Of a DNA stretch of 64,000 nt, positions 1-11,472 are shown one piece after another. The DNA comes from Chloranthus sessilifolius (taxonomy: Eukaryota; Streptophyta; Magnoliopsida; Chloranthales; Chloranthaceae): assembly GCA_021018995.1 (NCBI GenBank), contig CM037588.1, positions 36,267,000 to 36,330,999 on the forward strand. The letters run 5' to 3'. Below the pieces are notes generated by a model, which was not told where the DNA came from, made no database searches, and worked only from the letters and a program-made list of their open reading frames with translations. Both the position numbers and the translations under genes were made by a program. Each line of letters starts with the position of its first letter. Positions within the stretch are counted from its first letter, which is position 1.

Positions 1-801
1 ATGCTTGATTCCATAATCAAGTGCAACCTATACCCGTTGCGTCACGACACCGAGCGGGTGGAAAAAGTACAGCAGGCACTCTACGCGGCCTTCTGTGGCC
101 GTTGGTTTGATGCCACTATGGTCATCCTCGAGGGGATGAGATACATCAAGGGCAAGTTGATGAAGGGCAACTTGAGGCCCAAAGAAAAGATGCCCTATGC
201 TCGCCTCATTTCGAGCATGCTGGAGTGTTACTCAAACGCTCTAGAATACGCCATATTTCCCTATGAGGAGAGGGCTACGGACCGCGTGAAGACCTTCTAA
301 AATTCTTCATGGAGCCATAGCTACAATTTACTTAAGCGGACCCTACCGGCTCCGGCTCCAGCACCAGCACCAGAACCACCAGTAGCAGCAAGACCAGTAG
401 CACCACCACCACCCCCACCACCACATCAGGACCCACTCGTGGGGGGGGCACACCCAGTTGATCCACCAGCGGAGGGGGCACCCTCCCATACCACCGCCTC
501 GCCTACACCGCCAGCACAATCTGTGGCAGCTACACCGACTTCTTCATATCGCCGGCGAGCGACTCGTCAGGCGCCTACGATAGAGGACGTGTTGGCCAGG
601 ATGGAGGCCAACAACGAGATGATGAACCGGTGAATGGAATTTTTGATGTACCACACTATGCGGTACATCTACCCATTGGATTACCAGCAGCGCCTCGCAC
701 AGGAGGAGGTGTGGACTGCGGGTCCGACAGCTTTCCACTCGGGTGCCGTCTTCCATGCGGGTACCTCTATAGCCAATGCATCTGGCTCGGCACCCCAATG
801 A
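1..801 (+). pseudogene. Putative plant transposon protein (PF20167-like), proline-rich tail, two in-frame stops
   Basis: One reading frame runs from the window edge to TGA 799-801 and is broken by TAA 298-300 and TGA 631-633. Residues 1-99 (IIKCNLYPLRHDTE, then LYAAFCGRWFDATMVI, then ARLISSML) resemble the domain called putative plant transposon protein, common in unannotated plant retroelement ORFs. A Pro/Ala-rich linker follows (about 321-450). After it comes a short helical stretch around TIEDVLARMEANNEMM and a tail with MYHTMRYIYPLDYQQRL. The N-terminus lies upstream of the window. The function of the family is not known. The assignment rests on remembered family character, not on a search. 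Confidence 0.5.
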
Positions 802-1156
802 CTGACCGGTGAGACGAGTCACCCACGACCCTCTGAGGGGCTGACCACCCGCTTGAGCCACCGGTCCATTAGAGCAGAACGATGGTTTCATTTTGTGATC
901 ACTTTTTGGACCATTTTATACTGTTGTATTTAAATCCTCACGTGTAATTATCGAGAAATGAAAAAGAAACTTGTAATTGTTCAAAATTTTGACAATGAAA
1001 TACAGAACAACTTTTTGTGGATGTACTTGAATTATTTTTGTTTACTTGCACTGCGTAATGTATCCATCATCTTTTGCGTGTGTGGGTACGTGCCACCCCA
1101 GTGTGTGGGGTACCCAAGTGAGCACCTTTGAGTTATTTTCGAGGATGAAAATTCCC
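802..1156. other. Non-coding tail between ORF and polypurine tract
   Basis: An AT-rich stretch without a convincing reading frame. It is probably the 3' untranslated part of the internal region of the Tekay-type element. The last 30 bases become purine-rich. Confidence 0.6.
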
Positions 1157-1169
1157 AAGGTGGGGAGAA
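1157..1169 (+). other. Polypurine tract of the Tekay-type element
   Basis: AAGGTGGGGAGAA lies directly before the LTR start TG at 1170. This is the position and composition expected of the plus-strand primer. Confidence 0.85.
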
Positions 1170-3739
1170 TGTAATATCCTAAAAAATTTAACGTTTAACT
1201 TTGACCTCGAGATCCATGCCCGATTAGCCATAGGGTTGAGCAAGTGATGGTCAAACAGTGCACTCATGGAGTGATGAAATGAAGTGGTGCGAATGTGACC
1301 TAAGTGTAGACTATAGTGTTAAGTTATAGTCACATACACCTATCTCTTGTGTGTGCGCTTAACACCGAAACCAAAGAAGGATATAAGGGTTTAATAACCC
1401 TAGAATCCTTTTATTTTGTTTGGTGAAGGAATTAAGAAGAGAGAGAGAGGGAGAAAGCAAGAGGAGTTATTGAGGTAGGAGTGAATGCAAATCAAAGGGT
1501 TGATTAGAGCATTTATTGTCAGATTCAAAGCGATTTGGGATCGTTGAAGCAAAGGCTGGAACCCTAGCCATCAAACCCAACAAAGCAATCCTTTAAAGGG
1601 ATTTATTGAGGTGAGTTTTAATTGAAGTTAATGCATAGATTGTAAATGATTAAATTCGGTCAAGTAGGGTTTAAAGGATAGATTAAAGGCTTAGAAAAGA
1701 AGGGGAAAAGATTTAGAAGAACAGCCCGAAAGGGAGCTGAATCTAGCCAAATCGATTAATCGAAATTGGGATTCGATTAATCGATTTTGGCCCAGAAGTT
1801 GAAAAGTCATGGATGCCCGATTTTGATTAATCAAATTAGATTTTGATTGATCGATTTGGAAGGTCGATTAATCGATTTGGAAACCGACTATTCGACTGGG
1901 TACCTCCAGTGGCTGGAGAAACAAGACTTGGGGAAATCGACTAATCGAGTTGGGAAATCGATTAATTGACTTTGGATTTTGATTAATCGATTTGGGATCG
2001 ACTAATCGATTTCAGACTTTTGACCACCCGATTTGAGAATCTACCTTACTATGTTGGAGATTTTGATTAATCGATTTGGGATCGATTAATTGAATTTCAA
2101 TCTCGATTAATCGATTTTGGGAATCGATTAATCGATTTGGACTTCGATTAATCGATTTTGGGAACCGATTAATCGAATTGTGTTTCGATTAATCGATTTT
2201 GGGAATCGATTAATCGACTTTGGCAGTTTTACTTGACTTTATAGTTTTACTTTGAGATTCATGGAGGGTCTAGGACCTTCTTCATTACATCTTTAGTAAT
2301 GTATTGCATGTGTTATGATGTTCCATAGGTTGTACGTGTGAAAGCGAGGACAAGGAACTGCGTGGGACCTTGATGCTTGGACCTTCAGAGAATTGAGGTA
2401 GGGAACACCTTGAATATATACTTTAATTGCAAGAGCATGTATATAGTGATATATTTATCAAAATTGAAATTGGTTTAACTATAAAAAGCTTTGTGAAAAT
2501 GGGTGTGTGTAACACCAAGAATGTGATAAAGGCATCTGTGTGATGCGAGTAACTAAGATCAAGTAATCTAATAAGAATGAGACATCCCTAGGGGATGAGA
2601 AAGTAATAAAGGCATCAGTGGATGCAAGTAAGTTATACATCCCAGGGATATATATGTGATTGAATAATTACTGTTGAGGCCTAACTGATATAAGATAGCA
2701 CTTTACACGGCAAACAACTATATGTAAAGCACATGTTATTTTTATTATTTGAGGTTTGTTTAGGATACCCCATCGACGTGGCGGGATACCCACGACTGAC
2801 GTGGCAGGATATCCGTGACCGGTACGACGGCCAATCCGTACACCAGTGCGGAGGTCTATCCGTACACAGTAAGCACACCCCAGGGATGTTGAGATGAGTT
2901 TTAACCCTGCCGCCTATTGAGAAAGGGGCTTGGGTCGTATTCCCAGGGAATACATATTAACAACTGTCTATTTAGACGACGGTATCTCATCGGGGCTCGA
3001 TGCTATATTGCTTGGGGATTACTTAAGTTGAAGATATAAGTTTTGATTTAGGCCTGTTCAGTGTCATTCATGATAAATCAACAGTAAAGTATGACATACA
3101 AATTTCCAGTAAATCTTGAATGAAATTACTATCTTTTAAACTATTTTCTAGCTAATGCATAGACACATCATGCTTAGAATATCATGGAATATATGTGAAT
3201 TTTAATTTATATGTTCATTGTGTTGTTCCCTATTGAGCTAGGATGTAGCTCACCCCTTTAGACTATATGTCGCAGGTCCTTTGTTAGCAGCAGCTGAGGC
3301 TTCGGGAGGCGTAGATCCGGGTGATTCAGATTACGTGCCTGGAGACGAGTTGGAGCCTCCTCCCGAGGACTTCTTCTAGGAGACTCCGCTGAGTACTTTG
3401 AGAGAGTTTTTGTGAGCGGATTGTAGGGCTTGGTATGTCAAGCCTTTATTTTGTCAAACAATGTAATTAGATGGATAATTCTTTTGGGCGAACAATCTGG
3501 GGTGATCAGTTTATCACCGATGGTTCGGATCGGTTCTCTGTTCATGCGGTGGCATGAAAGTAGAACTGTCTTTTGTTGGTGCCAGATGGGCATGTTACTT
3601 TTTCTGTCTTATGCAATTATTTACTTTATTTATTTATCATTGCTTGTTATACCAATGTTCCGTGCATAGTTTTGGGGCACGGTCTAGAGGATCGTGCTGA
3701 TTGCATGGGTTTCGGGGTGCCGAAATCTAGGCTGTCACA
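1170..3739 (+). repeat. Tekay/Del-type 3' LTR (2570 bp)
   Basis: The LTR starts TGTAATATCC and ends TGTCACA, with TGT/ACA termini. CAAGT follows at 3740-3744 and is probably the right copy of a 5-bp target duplication; the left copy is outside the window. Inside are a palindrome array (1750-2220) and short tandem motifs around 2760-2870 with repeated GATAC and CGTGGC(A/G)GGATA. Short ORFs in it (for example 3430-3669) are not conserved and are not called. Confidence 0.85.
1750..2220. repeat. Array of the palindrome TCGATTAATCGA
   Basis: TCGATTAATCGA, which equals its own reverse complement, or one- to two-base variants of it, occurs about 17 times in 470 bp, usually followed by TTTTGGGA or TTTGGA. 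Clear copies start near 1752, 1773, 1863, 2103, 2123, 2144, 2184 and 2206. Variants include TCGACTAATCGA and TTGATTAATCGA. Spacing is irregular (about 20-40 bp), so this is a degenerate tandem array inside the LTR. Confidence 0.9.
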
Positions 3740-4357
3740 CAAGTAGAGGAAGCATGTCTGATATGCCAATCTCTCACACATTCTATTCATGATTGTCCAT
3801 CTGCCAACCAGTTTCCTGATTTTATTACGGAGCATGTCAGTGCTGCTAAAACTTATGGGCAACAGCCTGCTGGGTATTCTTAGAGGAACCACCTAAACCT
3901 ATGGTGGAGATAAGATTTATATCCTCAACCCCAGCAGCAGCGAGTGGTAGCTTCTTCCAGACCCCAGCACCTGTTTAACCAAGGGTACCCACCGAGGCAA
4001 AATTTTCTGCTACCTACTCCCCAGTCTAACCAGTTGGCCCTGCCCTCACAACAGTCTAGGTCCTCTTCATTTGAAGAGAAGATGCTAACTTCAATGCAAA
4101 ATTTGGAGAACCTGGTACAGACTATCAGTTCTCATGGATAGAGCATTAAGAAGATTGAGTACCAGTTTGATCAACTTTGTAATGCTTTGAATAGAAAGGA
4201 GGAAGAAAAATTACCTAGTCAACCCCTCACAAATTCGAAAGGGCAGTATATGATTCGAGATGCATCCTCCACTCATGAGAAAGCTAGTGCTTTGAAGCAA
4301 GCAAAGGGCAAAGGAATCCAGGAACCACCTACTGAAGCCAAAGACTCAGATGATTAA
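3740..4357 (+). pseudogene. gag: Athila-type gag, C-terminal fragment with CCHC knuckle
   Basis: The frame opens at the Tekay LTR junction and encodes CLICQSLTHSIHDC, a zinc knuckle C-x2-C-x4-H-x4-C that binds nucleic acid in retroviral-type Gag. After it come a Gln/Pro-rich region and the helical motif SFEEKMLTSMQNLENL. In-frame stops are TAG just after the GQQPAGYS motif, TAA in the following line, and TAG 4139-4141. The frame then runs on to TAA 4355-4357. It resembles the gag at 9177-10600 but with many substitutions. The N-terminal part was cut off by the Tekay-type insertion. Confidence 0.8.
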
Positions 4358-6279
4358 TTTTTGCACATGTATTTAGTTAGGAAGTAGTGTGCAATTTTGT
4401 AGTTTACTTTCCCTTACTTTGTACATACTTTTGCTGTTATACTGAAATTTCTTTTTGTTATGTGTTGATTAGTTCATTGTCTTTCTTCATCTCTATTGTT
4501 TGTCTATTTGTTGTGTGTTGTCAGTTTTTCTTTCCTGCAGTTTCTTTTCTTTTAATATCTCTGTTTTGACCCTGCTGGACATCCACATCTACCTTTGAAT
4601 CAGTGAGGATGCTGCTCCTCATAGGTTTGGGGGTGTGGTAGGGTTTGCCAATGAAATAGTTAACCTAAGTGCAGCAGAATCAAGTAAGTAAGATAGAAAT
4701 GGAGCCATGCTCACTTAAGAATCATAAAAAATGAGAAATTTAAAAATTTTGTTGACCTTTAGGCATTACAAGCTTTTAAATTTGAACTTTTCGATGATGT
4801 GAACACCAAGAAAACTTACTTGTGTCAGTACTTAGTGAATCATTAAAGAGAGAAAAAGGTAAGGACATGCCTAAGAGTTCAATGGAAGGCCATAACTTGT
4901 GAGATTTGGGCCTACAAAAATTTTCTCCTTTGAGGAGTGACGGAGGCAATTTGTTTTGCTCTAAGGACTGGCTGAGTCAATGCCCTCACTTGAAGTTAGG
5001 CACCTCCAAGTTGAAAAAACTGACAAAACTCATGACACCTAGGAAAGGATTAAGGCCTTCTCTTGGACAGTTTGAGCTTAAACATACTAAACCCTAATCA
5101 ACTGCCCTTGTGCACACACCTTTTGAGCCTTAATTTCTAATTTTATTCAAAATACACCTGAGTACTTGTACCTGAACCTATGGACCTGATTCAAACCTAC
5201 CCTCACTCTGAGAATTCAGAAGGTAAAGGAGAAGGAGCTGAAGATGGAAAAGATAGGGTCAACATTGGGTGAATGGAGAAGAGATACCTAAAGCTTTGCA
5301 GTGTAGCAGCTGAGGAAAGAGGTGGCAAGTCAGAAAAATAAAAATAAAAACAAAAAGAAAAATACATCTAAAAGAAAGAAAAACAATAATGAAGTGGAAT
5401 AAGAGAGGTGTCAAGAGGAAAAGTTCATTGGAAAAATCGAAAACAAGGGGAGAAGCTGGCCACTTCAAGTCTGAAGAATTTGAAAGAAAATGAACGGTGC
5501 TGAACTAAAGAAGGTGAGGTCATGAATCACCTCCTTCACCTACTGATTTTTTAATTTTGAATCCCTTTTCAACCTTCCATTCTTTATAACCTATCCCATA
5601 AGCCACATTACAACCCAGTCAAAAGGGGCTGTGATCCAAAGTTGAATGAGTTGTCATGCAGAGACAAAGAGTTGTCCAATCTATGGTGAGGATTAGCCAA
5701 TGATGCAGAAACTTAGGTGCTTTGCCTATGATCATGCTTACAGACCCATTTGGGGCCTGTAACTACTCTTGAGCTTGAGAGAAAATGAAAACCCTCAAAG
5801 TTCCTTAAGAGAGTCTGCCCTGGTGGGCATTGGGTCTGATGTTGAATGTATTGGGTGTGGCCTATAGCCTAATTTTTGAATTAATGATGAGCTCAGTACT
5901 GACTGACATGTGATGTTTTTCCTTGTTGTGAGCTAATTGGAAAGGATGTGCATCTATGTAAAAGTTTTGGTGATTAAATGTCTATCCATATCATATGTTC
6001 AAATTCCTCACATTTTTGTTGAATCAAAGGTGGACTGATGCTCTATTTCTTGACAGCTGACTTGATGATTTTACACTTTTGTTAACTAATTTATTCAGAA
6101 GTTCGTGGGTATCTTTACTGAAAACCCTCAGGAGACTTCACTCCTCCACTAGGGATCACCTAGGGGTTTAAAAGGCTTGATGCATAAGCTAAATGTATCT
6201 GTGTTCCCTACAAAAGTGGCATTTAAATTCTTAGAGTAGTTGTTTTAATTTTTCCTTTGCTCAGGGACTAGCAGATATT
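4358..6279 (+). other. Athila-type 3' internal region, no pol
   Basis: Gag is followed directly by about 1.9 kb without pol. Blocks such as TGAGATTTGGGCCT, AAGCCACATTACAACCCA and CCTCAGGAGACTTCACTCCT recur in the same order in element E (16260-17900), so this is a conserved 3' region of the family. With gag only and no pol, the left copy fits a TR-GAG-like non-autonomous layout. An A-rich stretch at 5330-5400 has no coding look. Confidence 0.7.
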
Positions 6280-6292
6280 AGGTTTGGAGGTG
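6280..6292 (+). other. Polypurine tract, Athila-type
   Basis: AGGTTTGGAGGTG directly precedes the LTR start TGTTATTCAC. The same tract (AGGTTTGGGGGTG) precedes the 3' LTR of element E. Confidence 0.8.
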
Positions 6293-8835
6293 TGTTATTC
6301 ACTAAAAAGTATAACTTTTCAACTCTTAACCTAGCCTTTGCTGGACCTTGAAGTTCACTAATAATCATTGGTTAAGTGTGTTTTGTAGTTAGTAATAAAC
6401 TATGCAGCTAAATACAAAATCCCTACTTATTGGTTCAAAGAAGAGAAAGAAAACATGCAAAGATGACAGCTGAGTCAAAGCTTAATGGAACACCCTAGTA
6501 TGCTTACCAAGGTGACTCATTTTCTGGTCACCATTGACCAAAAGTCAAGCAGATGAAAGAAGTTAGCTGAGAATGGAGGAATCTGTAATAGCAGCAAGTG
6601 CAATGCATCAGAGGATCAAAAGAATCATCTCGCAGAGTTGAGGAGCTCCCTCGCGGAGCTAAGAATATAATGGAAGCTTCCCTCGCATAGATAAGACGTG
6701 CAGTCAAGAGGAGAGCAGTAAAGAAATCGTGAAGATCTCGCGTCTTAAAACCCTCATAATTTGTGCTTATGAAGCTCTCACGGAGATCGAGCCTTAAAGC
6801 AGTCGCGCGTAGAACATAGCAAATCCATATGCATAAAGAACAATTTATCAACTCGCAGAGTTCTCGCAAAGCCCTGGAATAGGGAGACGCCCAAAATTTT
6901 CCTCGCGCAACTCTCGCGCACTCTGAAGCCTAACCAGTTACTATGCAAGCGTAAGAGCCTACCTACGCGAGTATCCAGCGAGGGAGAACTTTTGTAGCTC
7001 TACTGCGCAACAAATCCAGGCATTCCAAATGACCTTCACGACAGCATTGCTGTGCAAAGCAGTTGCGCGATCAATTGAGAATCTATGGCGTGAGTGAACA
7101 ATCCTCCTAAGCTAAATGCTCCTTTGCGAAGGCTCTACCACTGCATGAGTGAATTAATGCAAATGCCAACCCCGCGAAGCTCAGGCACTCCACTTCTCAA
7201 TTTTAATTCAAGGACGTTTTGAGAATTTCCCAAGGTTAGGGCACACTTCTTGAGGCACGGATTTTGAGGCACACATCTCAAGGCATTCAAGGGTTGTAAG
7301 AGTGCCATGTCTGCTCAAAAAAATTAGGGTTACTCTCCAATCTTGTCGACTAGTCAAGCTGAACATATCGAGAGCTACTCTAATCCTATCGACGAGTGCC
7401 ACTCCAAACCTCTCGAGAAGTCTACAAAGCTGTCAACAGCCACTGCAACTTGTTGATGTGAACACAATGCAAATTTAAAACTTGTCGGGAGGATCCCTGA
7501 ACCTCTTAACACTTGAATTGGCAACTTCTCAGTTTTCTTTCTTCAGCAACCGCTAATGCCAAAATTTTGTGCACAAGTTCCAAGGAACATTTTCAATTCT
7601 TGGGGTTATTTTTTGCATTCAACTATGTACGATTAGAAACCCTAACTACCTCACGTGTACTCTCCGATTGTGAACCAATGGGAGAAGAGTTTCAAGAAGA
7701 GAAATCAGCCACATCAATAGCCCAGAATAATAGAATTATTCTCTTGGACTCTGATTGGCTGAAACGGATCTGAGACAGAGGGAGAAGGTATAAATAGAAG
7801 AGAGCTTTTATAGAAGAACCATCCAGAAATTGAGAGAGCTAGAGCTTAGTTCGAGATCTATTTTCCCCTCCAAATTCTCCCTCCTTCTTCCTTCTTCTCC
7901 CATTCTCTCTTTAGCCAATCATGAGTGGCTAAAATCTTTTTAGTAGTTAGGGTGAGGTCTTGAGCTGTAAATTGAGAGATTCAGAAGCTTATAAGAGATT
8001 GTATATTACACAGATTACAAATCTTGGCACAATAGTATTGTAAGCTTATAATATAATTATAGTTTTTAAAGGTGATTCTAATCTAAATTTCACTTCTTCA
8101 TATTTGATTTCCCTGGATTGGATATTCCTGTGGATGCCAGCCAAAAATGGGGAGCTTGGTAGCCTGGCATCTGCAACATCTATAAGGGTTTTCCTGTTCC
8201 AATAAAGACCAATAGTTTAGAGCAACCTCTGGGATGAACTGTATCCAGTAGAAGGACTAATCATAACCTTAAGTCGGTATCCAGTAGAAGGCCAGATCTT
8301 AACCTCAGGATTGCTTTGATCCATTGGTGGAGATTGGATTCTTATACCTCACCTCTACCGAGGGAACCTAGGTAGCTTGGAGCCAGAATAGAGGATTATT
8401 GCAAATTAGTCCTCTACACTGCTTTTGATTTCTTTGATTTTCAGTAAGAGACCAAGACCCCTAGCTATTGTTCTCCATCTTTGAATTTTCATCTTTACTC
8501 TATTTTCCTCATCTCTGTGTTTGATCAGATCTGTATCACTTGCATTTATCATTTATAGTTTGTAGTAAAAGTGACAAAACCCTAAAACCTCTCCTCTTTC
8601 CTACTTTAGTTTAGTTTAAATTAGGATAGAGTGCCAGATCTACCATAGATTTAGTGATTTACTATAGTTGAACCACATCTCCCTGTGGACATACCCTTAC
8701 TTACCACTTAAAACTTGCTACAATAGCCCTGGTTCTTGCAGGACTGGTTGCTCACCTTGATCCCATACATTTGTAATTTGTGCCTTTTAGTTGGCTATTT
8801 TAATCATATAATAATTGCAAGGTGGTAGCCCAACA
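6293..8835 (+). repeat. Athila-type LTR (2543 bp)
   Basis: The LTR begins TGTTATTCAC and ends CCCAACA, with TGTT/AACA termini. A polypurine tract lies on its left and a PBS on its right. From 6620 to 7170 it is full of short motifs around CTCGCGCAG and CTCGCGGAG. The second half shares the block TTTGATTTCCCT...GATTGGA and repeats of CTGTATCCAGTAGAAGG with the LTR of element E, so the R/U5 part is more conserved than U3. Confidence 0.85.
7789..7796 (+). promoter_or_regulatory. TATA box of the Athila-type LTR
   Basis: TATAAATA, with a CCAAT-type box on the other strand about 35 bp upstream (CTGATTGGCTG). The same ATTGG-TATA order occurs in the LTRs of E and, less clearly, C. Confidence 0.65.
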
Positions 8836-8842
8836 AAGTTTT

Positions 8843-8860
8843 TGGCGCCGCTACCGGGGA
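8843..8860 (+). other. Primer-binding site, tRNA-Asp type
   Basis: TGGCGCCGCTACCGGGGA lies seven bases after the LTR end. It matches the complement of the plant tRNA-Asp 3' end used by Athila elements except at two positions. Element E has the unmutated version. Confidence 0.85.
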
Positions 8861-9176
8861 GCTGTGTTTTTAACTTGGTAGATCTAAGTTTTTCTCATTT
8901 TTAGAATTAGATTTTTAATTGCCTTATTAGTGTTTAACTAATTGTTGCTGTAGTTTTTTGTAGCTCAATTATTTATTTCAGATTTGGATCATTGGTGTTG
9001 AAAAGAGCATTGTACCAATTAAAGGACCAAGCTTTGGTTGAGTTTGCATCTCCTAACTCTATTTACATTTCTAGATCTGTAGCTTTGTAGATCTGCATCA
9101 TTAGTTGTGTATTTTTCAATTGTTTTACTATATTCTGTGTGTTACTTTCTGTGATTGTTTTGAGTCCTTGGTGTAT

Positions 9177-10620
9177 ATGCTTGGGAGGAGATCTCTTAAA
9201 CCTGAGATTGCTCCCTTAGATCTTGAAGTTGAAAGACTTCTCAGACCTAAGCAAACCATATACACACCTTTAGTAGATTCTAAAATTGCTACAATGGGTG
9301 AGCAACCTAGGACTTTAAAAGAATTCAATGCACCAAGGGTTTACAATTCTCCCATCTGCATTCAATTCCCTACCGTCCAAGGGAACAATGAGATCAAGTC
9401 TTCTATCATACAGATGTTAACCTCATACCATGACCTGAGTAAAGAAGACCCATACGACCATATTGATGAATTTCTAGGACTGTGCACTACCTTCAATATT
9501 GTAAGTTTGGGGGAGAAAGCAATCAAGTTGAGACTCTTTCCTTTTTCACTAAAGGATAGAGCCAGAACTTGGTTGTCAATGCTCCCAACCAATAGTATTC
9601 AGTCCTGGAATGACCTTCAATGTCAGTTTTTGGCCAAGTTTTTTCCTATATCCAAATCTAGTCAGCTGAGGAAGAGCATTATCTCATTTTCTCAAGCCCT
9701 AATTGAAGACTTTCACCAAGCCTGGGGGAGATTTAAAGAACTCTTGAAGTAATGTTCCCATCACCAAATTCTTGAATGGAAACTTGTCCAAAGTTTCTAT
9801 AGAGGAATTGATCCCAAAAGCAGGGATATGGTTGATGCCTCTTGTGGTGGTACATACCTCCACAAGACAGTTGATGAGGCTTGGGAGTTATTTGATATCA
9901 TCAGTGAAAACCCCACGCAAAGGGAAACCTGGGTAAGAGATTCTAAGACCCCTAGAGTGGTGAGAGAAAATACTACCAAAGGAAAAATGTATGAGGTGAG
10001 TGGACATAATGATTTGGAGAGTAAAGTGGACAGCCTGACCCAAAAGTTTGATAAGCTCATGGGAGCAATGCAGTCTCCAATGGCTACCAAAGTGGAGGAG
10101 GCATGTGTCATATGCCAGTCCCCCAGTCACTCCTTTGAGGAATGTCGCTCAACTGCCCAATTTTTAGATTTTATGATGGAAAATGTGAATGCTGCTCAGT
10201 CCTATGGACAACAACCTACTGCTGGCTATTATTAAAGAAACCACCCCAACTTGAGGTGGAGATAAGACAACTTTTAAAACCAGTAGCAACCACAGCAATC
10301 CATGCCTTATAGGAATGCCCAGTCATACCAGTAGAATTATTTTCCAAGGCCCCAATACCAACAGCCTATGACCCAGCCAATGGTTCAACTTGTGCATCAA
10401 AGTGTACCAGCCTCAGCACCCTCTAGGTCCCTCACATTTGAAGAGCAAGTTCTGGCTTTACGGTAGAATTTGGGCCCTTTATCTCAAACTGTTAACTCTC
10501 ATAGTCAAAGCATCAAGAAGATAGAGGACCACTTTGGTCAACTATCTAATTCTTTGGCTAGGAGAGAGGAGGGGAGACTGCCCAGTCACCACCTTGAGTA
10601 GTGGGAGGCTAGTTGATAAC
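9177..10620 (+). pseudogene. gag: Athila-type Gag polyprotein, several nonsense codons
   Basis: ATG 9177 (MLGRRSLKPEI) opens a frame with a Retrotrans_gag-type core: LTSYHDLSKEDPYDHIDEF, then KLRLFPFSLKDRARTWL, then FLAKFFP. A CCHC knuckle, CVICQSPSHSFEEC, lies near 10110. TAA 9750-9752 falls where a Gln codon is expected. Further in-frame TAA and TAG codons follow from 10233 on, mostly at positions where the left gag copy or context suggests CAG or CAA. The C-terminal helix region (SRSLTFEEQVLAL) matches the left copy. It would form the capsid and nucleocapsid shell. This copy cannot make a full protein. Confidence 0.85.
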
Positions 10621-10635
10621 CAAGTTGGTAATGAG

Positions 10636-11472
10636 CCTGATGAGTCAAGTGCAGAAAATGATGAAATAACCAATAAAAATATGCAGCAAGAGCAACATAT
10701 AACAAATAAGGGGGGTGATGTTCCCCAACAGAAAATTGAAAATAAAAATAAAGAAAAATCTTATGAACTTGCTAAGACTGCAAATGGGAGGACAGTTCCC
10801 CATTTGCCATTTCCTAATGCATTGAAAGCAGCTTCTCCTTTTGACAAGGGGAATGCTAAGGTTGAGGAGATAATGGAAACTTTCAAACAAGTAAAGATCA
10901 ACTTGCCTTTACTTGATGCCATCAAACAAGTTCCAGCCTATGCAAAATTTTTGAAAGAATTGTGCACCCACAGAAGACAGTCTAGGACGCACTTATCCAA
11001 GAAGGTCTTTTGTGCTGAGAAAGTGAATCAAGTGTTGTTTATAGCAACTCCAACCAAGTTTTAAGACCTTGGAGTTTCCACAATTCCCTGCATCATTAAG
11101 GATCATACTATTGAGAAGGCCTTATTAGATCGGGGAGCTAGTGTAAACCTACTTCCATATTCAATTTATGAGAAGTTAGGCTTGAGAGAATTGAAGCCCA
11201 CACATGTGGTGCTACAACTAGCAAGCAGATCTAAAAGGAAGCCTGTGGGAATGATAGAGGATATTTTAGTTGGAGTTGATAAATTTTTCTATCCAGCAAA
11301 TTTTCTAATTCTTGACATGGAGCCAAGCAAGTGCACCACCTTTATTCCTGTGATTTTGGGCAGACCATTCTTGGCCACTACCAAAGCTTGTATTCAGTAT
11401 AGATTAGGAGTAATGGAGGTGTCTTTTGACAACATGAAGGTTAAATTGAATGTACACAATGTAGCAAATTAG
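10636..11472 (+). pseudogene. Athila-type linker and aspartic protease
   Basis: In a different frame from gag, an acidic Asn/Gln/Lys-rich linker leads to the family-typical stretch LPFPNALKAASPFDKG and LLDAIKQVPAYAKFLKEL. After TAA 11062-11064 the same frame continues with a retropepsin fold: ALLDRGASVNLLP (the catalytic Asp codon is at 11128) and, near the end, VILGRPFLATTKA. The usual residue before Gly is not Arg, so the active site is probably altered. The frame ends at TAG 11470-11472, and element E interrupts the DNA at 11539 before any reverse transcriptase. Confidence 0.8.

Larger units (their letters stand above)
1..3739 (+). mobile_element. Right part of a non-autonomous LTR element with a Tekay/Del-type LTR
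   Basis: The internal region 1-1169 is followed by a polypurine tract and a complete 3' LTR; the left end lies outside the window. The sequence before the LTR (GATGAAAATTCCCAAGG then TGGGGAGAA) and the LTR start TGTAATATCC are characteristic of Tekay/Del Ty3/gypsy elements. No pol is seen where Tekay pol should end. Instead there is a plant-transposon-like ORF, so the copy looks non-autonomous. The LTR ends in TGTCACA at 3739 and is followed by CAAGT, which merges into an Athila-type gag reading frame, so the element inserted into that gag. Confidence 0.75.

Noticed and set aside
3430..3669. Hydrophobic ORF in the Tekay-type LTR as an env-like or membrane protein
   Set aside because: It lies wholly within the LTR, has no signal-anchor pattern conserved elsewhere, and is short.
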